This document shows, one piece after another, positions 24,079 through 33,492 of a stretch of DNA of 64,000 nt (positions are counted from its first letter, which is position 1; each line of letters begins with the position of its first letter). The stretch is from Salinicoccus sp. YB14-2. GTDB taxonomy: Bacteria > Bacillota > Bacilli > Staphylococcales > Salinicoccaceae. Under the pieces are notes generated by a model. That model did no database searches and was not told the origin of the DNA. It saw only the letters and a program-made list of their open reading frames with translations. A program made the position numbers and the translations under genes. Location of the stretch: positions 16,668 to 80,667 of the forward strand of contig NZ_LFKO01000001.1 of NCBI RefSeq assembly GCF_001265075.1, given 5' to 3'.

Positions 24079-24254
24079 TCAATTCATATCTTTTCCCGAA
24101 TAAAAATCTTCGGACTTCATCTCTTCAAAAATGACTCGTACTGTGTCTTTTGATGCGAAATCAGAACTATCCATAGTTTTGACGATCTCTTTTGCAAGTG
24201 CTTCCTTCTGTTCTGCCGTACGGCTTCTTTTAACTGTATTCTTACGAATGTCAT
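24079..24254 (-). pseudogene. 4-oxalocrotonate tautomerase-like gene, single-base frameshift
   Basis: From ATG 24254 (AGGAG 7 nt upstream) the frame reads MTFVRIQLKEA, the N-terminus of small tautomerases. It then derails at about 24223. In the next frame the protein continues RTAEQKEALAKEIVKTMDSS and ends FYSGKDMN at 24079. One missing G (GGCC became GCC) would restore a KEGRTAEQKEALAKE junction, the canonical family sequence, and a full length of about 58 aa. The N-terminal residue after Met is Thr rather than the catalytic Pro usual in active tautomerases, so even the restored protein might be atypical. Confidence 0.8.
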
Positions 24255-24303
24255 CCCATCACTCCTCTTGCTGTATTTCCTCAATTATACTTTTTTATTT
24301 AAT

Positions 24304-24918
24304 CTAAGCCAAATCATCCATCTTACCGCCGCTGATACACCGTAAATAGGCTTTGTAGGACACATCGCTGACTTTGTCGCTTGTTCCTTTGATATCCGTC
24401 ATGTATTTGCCGGATGGCGTAGTGTTCTTGTATTTGGCCATTTCACAGTATTCAAATTTCTCTCTTTCCAGATTGAATTTATAATGCAGCTTTAAAGCAT
24501 TTAAATATTGGTTGTTAAAAGAAGTAAATGAGATGTCCACTTCAACTTCCTCATTGTTATTAAACCGCACTCTGGTGTTGCCATTATAATTCCTGTAGGA
24601 ATGTATATGCTTTATATTGAACCAGTTATTTTCCGTCACTCTGTCTGAATGTGTGCTGAAAAAGATGATCGACCCGAATAAATCAATAATAACCGGTAAT
24701 TTGGCCGACAAACCGGTCAATTTTTTTGTTAGCTCTTTTCTGGCCGGATAGCTCTGTGAATACTGCCTGCAGTTTCTTTCCAAAATTTTATTAGGAGATG
24801 TCAGGCAATGGAAGCCATTGCCGTACACTTCTCCTACTCTACATTCGGTCAACCCCTTGTTTTCTATAGACAACATGTACATTGTATCATCGTTAATATT
24901 GAAATGCTGACGTTTCAT
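24304..24918 (-). CDS. comK: Competence transcription factor ComK
   Basis: 204 aa from ATG 24918, with AAAGGGG before it. The ComK pattern is clear: ILERNCRQYSQSYPARKELTKKLTG in the middle, KLPVIIDLFGSIIFFST, NNWFNIKHIHSYRNYN and ISFTSFNNQYLNALKLHYKF. ComK binds AT-boxes and switches on late competence genes; in staphylococci it needs SigH or other cues. It looks intact. The divergent gene is an IDEAL-domain protein, a neighbour also seen near comK in related genomes. Upstream there are direct repeats of ATGTTAAC (about 24957-24977) of unknown role. Confidence 0.9.
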   Translation of the reverse strand: MKRQHFNINDDTMYMLSIENKGLTECRVGEVYGNGFHCLTSPNKILERNCRQYSQSYPARKELTKKLTGLSAKLPVIIDLFGSIIFFSTHSDRVTENNWFNIKHIHSYRNYNGNTRVRFNNNEEVEVDISFTSFNNQYLNALKLHYKFNLEREKFEYCEMAKYKNTTPSGKYMTDIKGTSDKVSDVSYKAYLRCISGGKMDDLA

Positions 24919-25063
24919 AAATCTACCCCTTTGTATTTGATAAATATAATATAACACATGTTAACTTTAATGTTAACTATTATTATCATTTTGAAAATAT
25001 ATGTAATTTATAATAACTGGGGTATTATTACAACATTAAGTTATCTAAATATTCAAACGCTAT

Positions 25064-25092
25064 TTGACATTGTTTAACATACAATTTATAAT
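25064..25092 (+). promoter_or_regulatory. Consensus promoter of the IDEAL gene
   Basis: TTGACA (25064-25069), a 17-bp spacer, TATAAT (25087-25092): a full sigma-A consensus, 34 nt before the start codon. Confidence 0.85.
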
Positions 25093-25125
25093 TCTATACA
25101 AGATAAATTAAGGGGGCCGAATATT

Positions 25126-25338
25126 ATGAGTAAACAAGTCTATCCTGTTAACCAGTTAAGAGTATTCATCAATACGATTAACGATCTTTCTGCTGATATT
25201 CTTCTTCAAGAAGCGCTTGATGATTATAATGCCAAACTTTACGAAGAAAGAATTGAAGAATCACTTGTAGAAAAAGATGAAGAAAAATTCAATACCTACA
25301 CTACTTTGTTAAGAGAGATTACTGACGATGCGAATTAA
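25126..25338 (+). CDS. IDEAL-domain protein
   Basis: 70 aa. The C-terminal half LLQEALDDYNAKLYEERIEESLVEKDEEKF is the short helical IDEAL domain, found in Firmicutes proteins and often near comK. No catalytic residues. AAGGGGG precedes the ATG and a perfect promoter drives it. The function is not established; adaptor-type protein interaction is a guess from other IDEAL proteins. Confidence 0.8.
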   Translation: MSKQVYPVNQLRVFINTINDLSADILLQEALDDYNAKLYEERIEESLVEKDEEKFNTYTTLLREITDDAN

Positions 25339-25360
25339 AAATAACCTTATATACAAAAAG

Positions 25361-25402
25361 AGCTGACTTTACTTAGTAAATATATACATAGTAAAGTCAG
25401 CT
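25361..25402. terminator. Bidirectional terminator
   Basis: AGCTGACTTTACT (25361-25373) and AGTAAAGTCAGCT (25390-25402), a 13-bp stem between convergent genes (IDEAL and lplA). Confidence 0.8.
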
Positions 25403-25410
25403 TATTTTAT

Positions 25411-26400
25411 TTATACTGCGAGATTTAAAAACTCTTCCCTTGTGATTCTGCCCAGATAGTGGCTGATATCCACATCTTTCAGTGCATTATCAATCGCTTC
25501 ATAGCTGTGCTCCGTACCAACGAGTTTTTTTTCAATGTCCACAACTTCTCCGACTCCGAAAAAATCACCGAAAATTTTTGCCTGTTCTATTCTGCCTTTA
25601 CTCACTTCGAACCTTAGGTCCAGCAGGCCGGCGGGAAATTTATGTGAAACGTTGAAGTTATACTTCGGGTTTCTGCCGTAGTTCCACTCCCATGTCTGAT
25701 ACTTTTCTTCAGAAAGCTTATCGATCTCTTTCCAGTCAGCATCAGTCAGTTTATATTCTTCTATTTCTTCCAATGATCCGAAGATTTTGATCAATATACG
25801 CTGTTTGAATTCCTCAATATCAATCTTCTCATCCAAAAAGTCATTGATGTTTCCAACTCTTGCACTGACAGATTTGATGCCTTTAGACTCAATCTTTTTA
25901 GGGTTCACTTTTAATGCATTCTGTACTTCACCGATATCACTGTCCAGCATCACCGTTCCATGCGAGAACATTCTTCCTCTTTGGGTGAACATGGCATTAC
26001 CGGATACTTTTTTGCCGTCCACTTCAATATCGTTTCTGCCTGACAGTGCTGCATTGACACCCATATCCTGAAGTGCATCCACTATTGGCTGGGTAAAGCG
26101 TTTAAAGTTATGGAAACTGTCTCCGTCATCTTCGGTGATAAAACTGAAATTCAAGTTGCCTTCATCATGATAGACCGCGCCGCCGCCGGATACACGACGG
26201 ACAACTTTAATACCATGATCGCGTATATACGGTTCATTTATCTCTTCAATCGTGTTCTGGTTTTTACCTATGATGATGGATGGCTGATTCACATAAAATA
26301 AAAAATATGAATCATCTGTCGGAATCTCTCTTAACACATATTCCTCCATCGCTAAATTTACCATGGGATCTGTAATGTTATTGTTGGATATGAACTTCAC
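25411..26400 (-). CDS. lplA: Lipoate-protein ligase A
   Basis: 329 aa with GTG start after GGAGGT. Motifs: RRVSGGGAVYHDEGNLNFSF (lipoate pocket), NDIEVDGKKVSGNAMF and FSHGTVMLDSDI (adenylate chemistry). A C-terminal accessory domain begins near residue 240. It attaches free lipoate to E2 and GcvH proteins using ATP. Cytoplasmic. It stands alone between a terminator and the heme genes. Confidence 0.93.
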   Translation of the reverse strand: MKFISNNNITDPMVNLAMEEYVLREIPTDDSYFLFYVNQPSIIIGKNQNTIEEINEPYIRDHGIKVVRRVSGGGAVYHDEGNLNFSFITEDDGDSFHNFKRFTQPIVDALQDMGVNAALSGRNDIEVDGKKVSGNAMFTQRGRMFSHGTVMLDSDIGEVQNALKVNPKKIESKGIKSVSARVGNINDFLDEKIDIEEFKQRILIKIFGSLEEIEEYKLTDADWKEIDKLSEEKYQTWEWNYGRNPKYNFNVSHKFPAGLLDLRFEVSKGRIEQAKIFGDFFGVGEVVDIEKKLVGTEHSYEAIDNALKDVDISHYLGRITREEFLNLAV

Positions 26401-26458
26401 GGTGTGACCTCCTATAAAATATGATTTGTTTCCATTATATATTAATCAAATGTAATTA

Positions 26459-27829
26459 CTATTGATTCTGAAGAATTTTATCTGCAGCTTCCTTTGCACC
26501 TTTAACACAGTCAGGCAGCCCGACTGCATAGTGGGATGCTCCGATCAAATGTATGCCCGGATAAGTTTCTTCCATATAATTCTGAATACCGTCAATCATC
26601 TCTTTATGTCCAACATTATAGTTAGGCATGGAGTTTTTAAGTTTGGTCACAATCTGGAGTTCAGGCTCACCTTTGATATCCATGATTTTATTCAAATCTT
26701 TCAGAGCGAGTCTCACGATATCCTCTTCTGATTTTTCTTCGACGACAAAGTCACCCGGTCGGCCGACATATGCCCTGAGAAGCACTTTGCCTTCCGGCGT
26801 GGAATGTTTCCATTTCTTATTCGTCCATGTACATGCTGTGATTGCTGTATCCATGTTACGGCTGACGACAAAGCCGGTGCCATCTATATCATTGATCAGC
26901 TGGCTCTTGTCAAAGCCCATGACGACAGTGGCAACACTTGTTGCAGGCATATGTTTAAAGTACTCCAGTTCCTTATCATCAAACCAGCGTTTATATTGAA
27001 AATGCGGTGTTGTGATAATGACTTCATCATAAGTCTTTGCTATACCATTCACAGTCACTTTGTAGCCATCTTCTACTTTTTCAATATTTTCTACATCACT
27101 ATTCAATTTCAAGTTTACATTCTGATTCTCAACTTGTTCCCCAAGTTTCTCTATAAATGAAATCAGACCATTTTTAAATTGGAAGAATTGCCCGACTTTT
27201 TTCGTATTGCTTTTAGGCGGCTTCGATTTGATCATGCCTCGTATGAGGCTCCCGTACTTCTCTTCCTGATTTTTGAAATTCGGATATGTCGACATCAGAC
27301 TCAAACTGTCGATCGGCGTACTGTAAACACCGGACAACAGAGGTTCAATCAAATTTTCAAGCACTTCATCGCCGAGACGATTTCTAAAGAAGTACCCCGC
27401 TGAAATATCAGTATAAAGCGGCATCTTTTTCTTGGTCAGATCAAGTAATGCGCGTAATTTACCCATAGGTGTAATCAGACTCGTCGTCAGAAATGGCTTG
27501 ATTTCAGTCGGTACACCCAGCATGGTGCCAGGCGGGACGGGATTCAGCTTATGATTTGCATAAATATATGCCTGACCAGTCTCATTCCTGACCAGATCCT
27601 GTTCCATTCCGATAGCCTTGGCAAGATCCGTCAGAGCTTCCTTACGGCTTAAATAAGATTCCGGTCCAAGCTCAATAACGTATCCATCTTCCCGGTACGT
27701 ATTGATCTTACCGCCGGTATGTCCCGCCTTTTCATATAGATCCACTTCTATATCCTGATTATTTTCAGTTAAATAATAACTCGCAGAAAGGCCTGATATA
27801 CCAGCGCCTATTATTGCAACTTTTGTCAT
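26459..27829 (-). CDS. hemY: Coproporphyrinogen III oxidase (HemY/CgoX type)
   Basis: 456-aa FAD oxidase. It opens MTKVAIIGAGISGLSASYYL (FAD motif), followed by DLYEKAGHTGGKI and VIELGPESYLSRK, and ends HLIGASHYAVGLPDCVKGAKEAA, the second FAD contact. In Gram-positives this enzyme oxidises coproporphyrinogen III to coproporphyrin III in the coproporphyrin-dependent pathway, rather than making protoporphyrin. ATG 27829 is preceded by GAAGGG; the ten upstream codons lie in the intergenic gap. Last gene of hemE-hemH-hemY. Confidence 0.93.
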   Translation of the reverse strand: MTKVAIIGAGISGLSASYYLTENNQDIEVDLYEKAGHTGGKINTYREDGYVIELGPESYLSRKEALTDLAKAIGMEQDLVRNETGQAYIYANHKLNPVPPGTMLGVPTEIKPFLTTSLITPMGKLRALLDLTKKKMPLYTDISAGYFFRNRLGDEVLENLIEPLLSGVYSTPIDSLSLMSTYPNFKNQEEKYGSLIRGMIKSKPPKSNTKKVGQFFQFKNGLISFIEKLGEQVENQNVNLKLNSDVENIEKVEDGYKVTVNGIAKTYDEVIITTPHFQYKRWFDDKELEYFKHMPATSVATVVMGFDKSQLINDIDGTGFVVSRNMDTAITACTWTNKKWKHSTPEGKVLLRAYVGRPGDFVVEEKSEEDIVRLALKDLNKIMDIKGEPELQIVTKLKNSMPNYNVGHKEMIDGIQNYMEETYPGIHLIGASHYAVGLPDCVKGAKEAADKILQNQ

Positions 27830-27845
27830 TTTTAACCCTTCTTTA

Positions 27846-28760
27846 CTAAAGTAACTCAAGCTGATTGATCATCGCCTGGATAAATCTTTTGTCAGTGTTC
27901 GGCATAACCGGTCTGTGGTAGGATGCACCCACGTCATCGCAGACCACTTTACATTCGTAGTCGTTATCATAAAGAACTTCCAGATGCTCACACACAAAAC
28001 CAAGCGGAAGATAAATAAAGTGCTTGAATCCGTGTTCGTTATACAAATCACGCGTTAAATCCTGCACGTCCGGTCCCAGCCATGGATCAGGTGTGTTACC
28101 TTCAGACTGCCAGCCGACAAATACATTTTGCAGATTTGCCTGTTCCTTGAGCAGCTGAGCCGTCTCCTCAAGCTGACCAGGATATGGATCATTCTGCTCT
28201 TTAATTTTCTCAGGCAAACTGTGGGCACTGACGATGATTGCCGTATCTTTGTGCTCAGCCTCATCGATTTCACTCAGTGAAGATTTGACTGCCTCTGTCC
28301 AGAAATCTAAAAATGGCTGTTCTTTATAAAAAGATTCCACTGATTTTATGGAAATGCCGTACTTTTCGCACTCTTCTTTCGCACGTTGGTTATAGGTACC
28401 GACGGAGAAGTTTGAATAATGTGGTGTAAGCACAACAGTTTCCACTTCTTTAATACCGTCTTCAGACATTTGTTTTACTGCATCTTCAATAAATGGATCA
28501 ATATGCTTTAAACCGATATACAGTTGATATTCGTCCTCTGATGCTAAATTATATTGTTGTAATAGTGCCTCAGCCTGCCGTTTAGTCGTGTCAGCAAGCG
28601 GTGAAATGCCTCCGATGGCTTCATAACGGTCCTTCAGGTCCTGCAACGCCTCTTCCGCCGGGGGTCTGCCATGTCTGATATGAGTGTAATAAGCCTCAAT
28701 ATCTTCTTCTTTATATGGCGTTCCGTAAGCCATTACCAATAATCCTTTTTTCTGTACCAT
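27846..28760 (-). CDS. hemH: Coproporphyrin ferrochelatase (HemH/CpfC)
   Basis: 304 aa that inserts Fe(II) into coproporphyrin [32 protein letters not shown] starts the protein; [12 protein letters not shown] carries the metal-site histidine, and [19 protein letters not shown] contains the conserved glutamate. The length is that of the Gram-positive soluble type. It starts 6 nt after hemE and ends 16 nt before hemY, so the three form one transcript. Confidence 0.94.
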   Translation of the reverse strand: MVQKKGLLVMAYGTPYKEEDIEAYYTHIRHGRPPAEEALQDLKDRYEAIGGISPLADTTKRQAEALLQQYNLASEDEYQLYIGLKHIDPFIEDAVKQMSEDGIKEVETVVLTPHYSNFSVGTYNQRAKEECEKYGISIKSVESFYKEQPFLDFWTEAVKSSLSEIDEAEHKDTAIIVSAHSLPEKIKEQNDPYPGQLEETAQLLKEQANLQNVFVGWQSEGNTPDPWLGPDVQDLTRDLYNEHGFKHFIYLPLGFVCEHLEVLYDNDYECKVVCDDVGASYHRPVMPNTDKRFIQAMINQLELL

Positions 28761-28766
28761 TTAAAA

Positions 28767-29792
28767 TCACAATCCTTTACTGTAGTTATGAACAAATTCT
28801 GTTAGTTTTTTAAGTGTGTCCGGATTCACTTCAGGGAAAACACCATGGCCAAGATTGAATATATGACCGGTGCGGTTGCCTTGTGTGACGATTTCTTTCG
28901 CTTTTGCTTCAATGATTTCCCAATCTGTAAGAAGTAATGCCGGTTCAAGGTTGCCCTGCAATGCTTTGGTCACGCCGCTTTGTCTTGCTTCATCGATTGA
29001 CATTCTCCAGTCCAGACCAATTACGTCCACATCAAGAGTATTCCATTCCGGCACAAGATGTGATGCACCGATACCGAAGATGATAACAGGCACACCTTTG
29101 GATTTAACATGGTTTACAATTTTATTGATGTAAGGAGATATGCTTTCATGGTAAACACCCTTACTTAAAGCACCGCCCCATGAATCGAATATTTGGATAA
29201 GACCTGCACCTGAATCAATTTGTGCATTCAAGTAAGTGATGCTCATTTCAGTCAGTTTATCCATCAGCTTATGCCATGTTTCCGGTTCGTTATACATCAT
29301 ATGTTTTGTTCTGTGATAGTTTTTGGATGGTCCGCCTTCTATCATGTAGCTTGCCACTGTGAATGGTGCTCCACAAAAACCGATCAACGGCACATTGAGC
29401 TTTTCTTTCGTTAAAATTTCTATTGTTTTATATATATAGCTCAGATCATTATAAGGGTCCAGTTCACCGAGTTTCTCAACATCTTTGATGCTTCTGATCG
29501 GATTATTGATGACCGGCCCCACTCCCGCTTTTATTTCAACATCTATACCGATTGGCGCTAGCGGCGTAATGATGTCTTTGAATAAAACAGCTGCATCCAC
29601 ATTATAGTTTTCTACAGGTGTCGCCGTTAAGTATGCAGTCAGCTCAGGTTGTTTTGTTATTTCTATCAAAGAGTATTTTTCTTTAATTTTACGGTATTCA
29701 GGCTGGCTCCGCCCTACTTGCCGCATAAACCATACTGGTGTATGCGCCGTCTTTTCACCTTTTGCCGCTCGAATTATAGTATCATTAAACAA
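28767..29792 (-). CDS. hemE: Uroporphyrinogen decarboxylase
   Basis: 341 aa from TTG 29792. GGAGGG lies 7 nt before that TTG, and the alignable family sequence begins at this point ([24 protein letters not shown]). The ATG ten codons upstream has no ribosome site. It converts uroporphyrinogen III to coproporphyrinogen [23 protein letters not shown] and [11 protein letters not shown] are present. The near-invariant RQAGR signature reads RQVGR here, a conservative change beside the catalytic arginine. First gene of the heme operon. Confidence 0.92.
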   Translation of the reverse strand: MFNDTIIRAAKGEKTAHTPVWFMRQVGRSQPEYRKIKEKYSLIEITKQPELTAYLTATPVENYNVDAAVLFKDIITPLAPIGIDVEIKAGVGPVINNPIRSIKDVEKLGELDPYNDLSYIYKTIEILTKEKLNVPLIGFCGAPFTVASYMIEGGPSKNYHRTKHMMYNEPETWHKLMDKLTEMSITYLNAQIDSGAGLIQIFDSWGGALSKGVYHESISPYINKIVNHVKSKGVPVIIFGIGASHLVPEWNTLDVDVIGLDWRMSIDEARQSGVTKALQGNLEPALLLTDWEIIEAKAKEIVTQGNRTGHIFNLGHGVFPEVNPDTLKKLTEFVHNYSKGL

Positions 29793-29957
29793 TTCAGAAC
29801 CCTCCGTCTCATAATTTCCCATACCATTTTATCATACCTTACTTTTATGACCATAACGAAAGAAATAATGACAAAAATTCGATATATTTATAGCTGTAAG
29901 TTTATCCATATGAACAAACAGGTATAGAGTATCAAGACATTATAAGAGGTGAACATA

Positions 29958-30506
29958 ATGATTTTATACACAACGACTGGTACAGTCAGATATTTAACAA
30001 GCCTGCAGGACAGACATCCGGATTTGATGTTGAGCGCGATCGGTCAGGATGCAATATTATACCGGGAAGGCGAAGAAGAAAATCCGGTTTTCGATTCCGC
30101 TTCCGAGTACGATATCTCATATCAATATGGAGAACTGAACCAGGAAAACGCAGTTTCGGTTTATTACGTTCCAGTTTCGGGAAGTGGCGAAGCATCCATT
30201 CTCGGCCATTTTTCGGATTTGAATCAGAAGCTTCAAAACGTAAAAGGCTTGACCGCTTATCGCATTGGGCGTGCACTTCATAAAGATTCATATATCATCT
30301 TTACACAATGGGCAGACAGTTCGACTATTTCAGATTTTAAAGATACTGATACCTACAAAAACTTTCTCGCACCTGATGCTCTGAAGAAATTCAGGAATAT
30401 CGGTTCTGTATTTCAAAGCTCTATATCAACGAAAACTTATTTACCGATAAAAGAAAATGAAGACAAATACAAAGATATACCTGAAGAAGAAAAAGAAGAC
30501 TGCTGA
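29958..30506 (+). CDS. traP: TRAP/HmoB-family ABM-domain protein
   Basis: 182 aa from ATG 29958 (AGAGGTG upstream). The C-terminal half is an antibiotic-biosynthesis-monooxygenase fold (FSDLNQKLQNVKGLTAYRIGRALHKDSYIIFTQWAD), as in staphylococcal TRAP and Bacillus HmoB, a heme-degrading monooxygenase. Its place divergent from hemE, as in Staphylococcus, supports a heme-linked role rather than the older quorum-sensing proposal. Whether this protein degrades heme is not shown by sequence. Confidence 0.85.
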   Translation: MILYTTTGTVRYLTSLQDRHPDLMLSAIGQDAILYREGEEENPVFDSASEYDISYQYGELNQENAVSVYYVPVSGSGEASILGHFSDLNQKLQNVKGLTAYRIGRALHKDSYIIFTQWADSSTISDFKDTDTYKNFLAPDALKKFRNIGSVFQSSISTKTYLPIKENEDKYKDIPEEEKEDC

Positions 30507-30530
30507 GCGGACTAATCGCTCAGCAGTTTT
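30499..30530. terminator. Bidirectional terminator
   Basis: ACTGCTGAGCG / CGCTCAGCAGT (11 bp, 7-nt loop) followed by TTTT. It overlaps the end of traP and faces ecsB. Confidence 0.88.
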
Positions 30531-31714
30531 TCTTTTTTGTATACACTCTTACTGAAATAGCTGTTTAAAAGATATCCCCACAATGGAAAGATTACAGCAA
30601 TATAAAAGTAGACAGGATGTAATATTATAAATAATACAGCCAGTGCCATAGATATGATAAATATGAGTTTATGAGAGAACCTGATGTAACTCTCCCGAAT
30701 ATATTCCCTTTTGACCGGCCATATTTTCGGCCACAGCAAGTATGCCTGAGCTGTGTACAATTGTGACATCTGCAGCACGATGATGTAAAGTGCAAAAAGA
30801 ATAATGATTACTGACAGCATCAGCTGGTTCACCCATACCATTGCCACTGCAAATATCAAAAGCAGTCTCAATATAATCATCGGCAGATCATTGTCTCTCA
30901 GAAAAGTTCTTTTAAATAAATACTCATACATATGACTTTTATTGAAATTGCTCGGTTTCGGCTGTTTGAGCAATGAATCGAAATATTTCCTTCTTTTATA
31001 CTGCTTTGATATATGATGCACGTTCGTAAACATCGAGACATATTGATAATATTTTTGCAGCAATATTGCTTCGTAATTGACAAGCGTTGTCCAATCCAGA
31101 TTTTTATACTGCTTTTTGTTAATCCAGAAATACAGTCCGAAAATCAGTCCAAGTCCTGCTGCAGCGAGCAACAGATTTTGCAATAACAGCATCAGGGAGA
31201 CGAAGTGGATGACAATCAGCATGCCGACAACTGTGTTCTGGGTAATCGGTGAATTGATTGCATTTCTTCTGATTGTAAATGCCATGATATACAATATGAC
31301 TGACATCACAGCGAACGTGACCATCTCCAGCATTGAATGACCCACACTAAGAAGCAATATGGCAATTACGAGACCTACAATCGGCAATCCGATATTCAAC
31401 CAGAATGAATACTGGCTCGTATATGAAAAATATTTCTTCATATTCTTTTCATATGGGGGTAAAAACAGCACATCTGCCTCTTTCAGTAATGAGCGGTATT
31501 TTGGCAGGAGCAATAAACTCATTATTAATGCAGCAATCAAGTCCAGATATATCGTCGGCTCCATTGTTGATAGAATACCTAATAACGAATAAAGGAACAC
31601 ACCTGCTGCGATTGTTAAAAAGATTAGAAAATGACTGTTGAAAATATATTTCCCATAATAACTTCTTATTTTAATATCATCTTCAATTCTGTTCTTATAC
31701 AGAGGTGCTTTCAT
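30512..31714 (-). CDS. ecsB: ABC transporter permease EcsB
   Basis: 400-aa membrane protein with about eight hydrophobic segments, including FLIFLTIAAGVFLYSLLGIL near residue 32 and MALAVLFIILHPVYFYIAVIF near the end. EcsAB affects secretion and the intramembrane protease RasP in Bacillus and virulence in staphylococci. It starts 1 nt after ecsA. Confidence 0.9.
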   Translation of the reverse strand: MKAPLYKNRIEDDIKIRSYYGKYIFNSHFLIFLTIAAGVFLYSLLGILSTMEPTIYLDLIAALIMSLLLLPKYRSLLKEADVLFLPPYEKNMKKYFSYTSQYSFWLNIGLPIVGLVIAILLLSVGHSMLEMVTFAVMSVILYIMAFTIRRNAINSPITQNTVVGMLIVIHFVSLMLLLQNLLLAAAGLGLIFGLYFWINKKQYKNLDWTTLVNYEAILLQKYYQYVSMFTNVHHISKQYKRRKYFDSLLKQPKPSNFNKSHMYEYLFKRTFLRDNDLPMIILRLLLIFAVAMVWVNQLMLSVIIILFALYIIVLQMSQLYTAQAYLLWPKIWPVKREYIRESYIRFSHKLIFIISMALAVLFIILHPVYFYIAVIFPLWGYLLNSYFSKSVYKKEKLLSD

Positions 31715-31715
31715 G

Positions 31716-32447
31716 TTAACCTGCGCCTCCAGTCAGCGATAAGTACAAATCATCCAGTGATGCATCAGGCATTTCCATTTTTTGACGCAGTTCTTCAATC
31801 GTTCCGGAGACCAGTACTCTGCCGTTGTCCAAGATAACATAACGGTTACAATAGCGTTCTGCTGTGGATAATATATGTGTACTCATCAAGATTGAACGGT
31901 TTTCATCTCTTTCTTCAACCATCAGATCGATCAATGACTCGATGCCGAGCGGGTCCAGACCGAGAAACGGTTCATCTATGATATACAAGTCCGGTTCCAC
32001 CATGAAAGCACAGATCAGCATCACTTTCTGTTTCATACCTTTGGAGAAATGTGTCGGAAACATACTGACTTTATCGTCCAGCCTGAACACTTTAAGTAAT
32101 TTCTCCGCGCGTTTCCATGCTACCTGTTCATCCAGACCATACGCCATTGCGGTCATATTGATATGCTCTTTCAACGTCAGTTCTTCATACAAAATCGGAG
32201 ATTCAGGAATATACGCCAAATCTCTTCTGTATTTTTCCGTATCTTCATCTATTTGGATATCATTAACTTTAATACTTCCTTTATGCGGGTTCAATAAACC
32301 CAATATATGCTTGATTGTCGTACTCTTACCCGAGCCGTTCAAACCGATCAGACCGACAATTTCACCGCTTCTGATATCAAAATTGATGTCATGTATAACC
32401 GCAGTTTTTGAATAACCGCCAGTTAAATTATCTATATTCAGAACCAT
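31716..32447 (-). CDS. ecsA: ABC transporter ATP-binding protein EcsA
   Basis: 243 aa with Walker A GLNGSGKST, signature FSKGMKQK, Walker B YIIDEPFLGLDP and switch histidine STHI. AAAGGAAG precedes the ATG. It pairs with EcsB and is divergent from hit, as in Bacillus and Staphylococcus. Confidence 0.93.
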   Translation of the reverse strand: MVLNIDNLTGGYSKTAVIHDINFDIRSGEIVGLIGLNGSGKSTTIKHILGLLNPHKGSIKVNDIQIDEDTEKYRRDLAYIPESPILYEELTLKEHINMTAMAYGLDEQVAWKRAEKLLKVFRLDDKVSMFPTHFSKGMKQKVMLICAFMVEPDLYIIDEPFLGLDPLGIESLIDLMVEERDENRSILMSTHILSTAERYCNRYVILDNGRVLVSGTIEELRQKMEMPDASLDDLYLSLTGGAG

Positions 32448-32534
32448 ATTCGACTTCCTTTAATTTAAATAAAATTATTTGTATACTAATACTAAGTTAC
32501 AATATATCATAATAAAACTACGGAGGTACAATGA

Positions 32535-32963
32535 ATGACTAAAACAATTTTCGAGAAGATCATTGATCGTGAAATACCTGCAAACATCGTTTATGAAGAT
32601 AATGAAGTACTGGCTTTTATGGACGCCTTTCCTCTTTCAAAAGGGCATACTCTCGTAATTCCAAAAAGACCGATTGAAAATATTTATGAATTGGATGATG
32701 AAACGGGGGCCAAAGTGATGGCTGCCGTGACCAAAGTATCCAAAGCCCTGCGTGATGCATTTAATCCAAAGGGGTTGAACGTTGTACAAAACAACGGTTC
32801 GTATGCATCACAGTCCGTCTTTCATTTACATTTCCATCTCATTCCAAGATATGACGATGAGTATGACGGTTTCAATTACAAATGGGATCCGGTATCGGAA
32901 CCCGGCTCAGATGATGAGCGTTTAGAAATAGAAAAGCATATTAAATCGAAACTAGATGAGTAA
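32535..32963 (+). CDS. hit: HIT-family nucleotide-binding protein
   Basis: 142 aa of the Hint branch. It starts TIFEKIIDREIPANIVYED and carries the histidine triad VFHLHFHLIPRY near residue 98. Probably a purine-nucleoside phosphoramidase or hydrolase. CGGAGG is 8 nt before the ATG. Divergent from ecsAB. Confidence 0.93.
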   Translation: MTKTIFEKIIDREIPANIVYEDNEVLAFMDAFPLSKGHTLVIPKRPIENIYELDDETGAKVMAAVTKVSKALRDAFNPKGLNVVQNNGSYASQSVFHLHFHLIPRYDDEYDGFNYKWDPVSEPGSDDERLEIEKHIKSKLDE

Positions 32964-33019
32964 TTTACATCCTTAATGGGTAATGACTTATATATACTTG
33001 CTAAAAGGACGTGTCGTAA

Positions 33020-33394
33020 ATGAAGTTTAAAAATATAGCGGTAGGATTTGCAGTTGGTGTTACAGGTGGCATGCTGGTTTCCTTATTAAATGCGCCAAAG
33101 TCTGGATCTGAACTGCAACAGTCACTGAAAAATGAATCTGGTAACTTTAAATCACAGATGAATCAGCTAAAATCCGAAGCCGATGAAGTCAAATCATCAT
33201 TTTTAAAAACCAAGCATGAGTCTCAGGAAGTGTTCAGCAGTCTTGGCGATGAAATCAAAACGATGATTAATAACTTCCAGGCGGATATCAATCCAAACAT
33301 CGAAAATATACAGGGCCACATAGAAAATGTTTCCAATCGTGGTGAAGAAATCAGTAAAGATGTAGATAATATGATAAACAGAAAGAAAAAATAA
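33020..33394 (+). CDS. YtxH-like small membrane-linked protein
   Basis: 124 aa. The N-terminal IAVGFAVGVTGGMLVSLLNAPKSGSELQ is the glycine-rich helix and APKSG motif of YtxH proteins. The rest is a charged amphipathic helix likely to form a coiled coil. Role unknown; in Bacillus it belongs to general stress genes. Ends at a strong terminator. Confidence 0.82.
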   Translation: MKFKNIAVGFAVGVTGGMLVSLLNAPKSGSELQQSLKNESGNFKSQMNQLKSEADEVKSSFLKTKHESQEVFSSLGDEIKTMINNFQADINPNIENIQGHIENVSNRGEEISKDVDNMINRKKK

Positions 33395-33408
33395 TGTTGA
33401 AATATTTA

Positions 33409-33449
33409 AACAGCGGGACACGTTACTATTTGTGTTCCGCTGTTTTTTT
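33409..33449 (+). terminator. Intrinsic terminator before prsA
   Basis: AACAGCGGGACAC / GTGTTCCGCTGTT stem (one mismatch-free 13-bp run allowing G-T) followed by TTTTTTT. Confidence 0.88.
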
Positions 33450-33492
33450 GTGATATATTAGCTCTTGTATGATGACTAAAGGAGAAGTGTTT

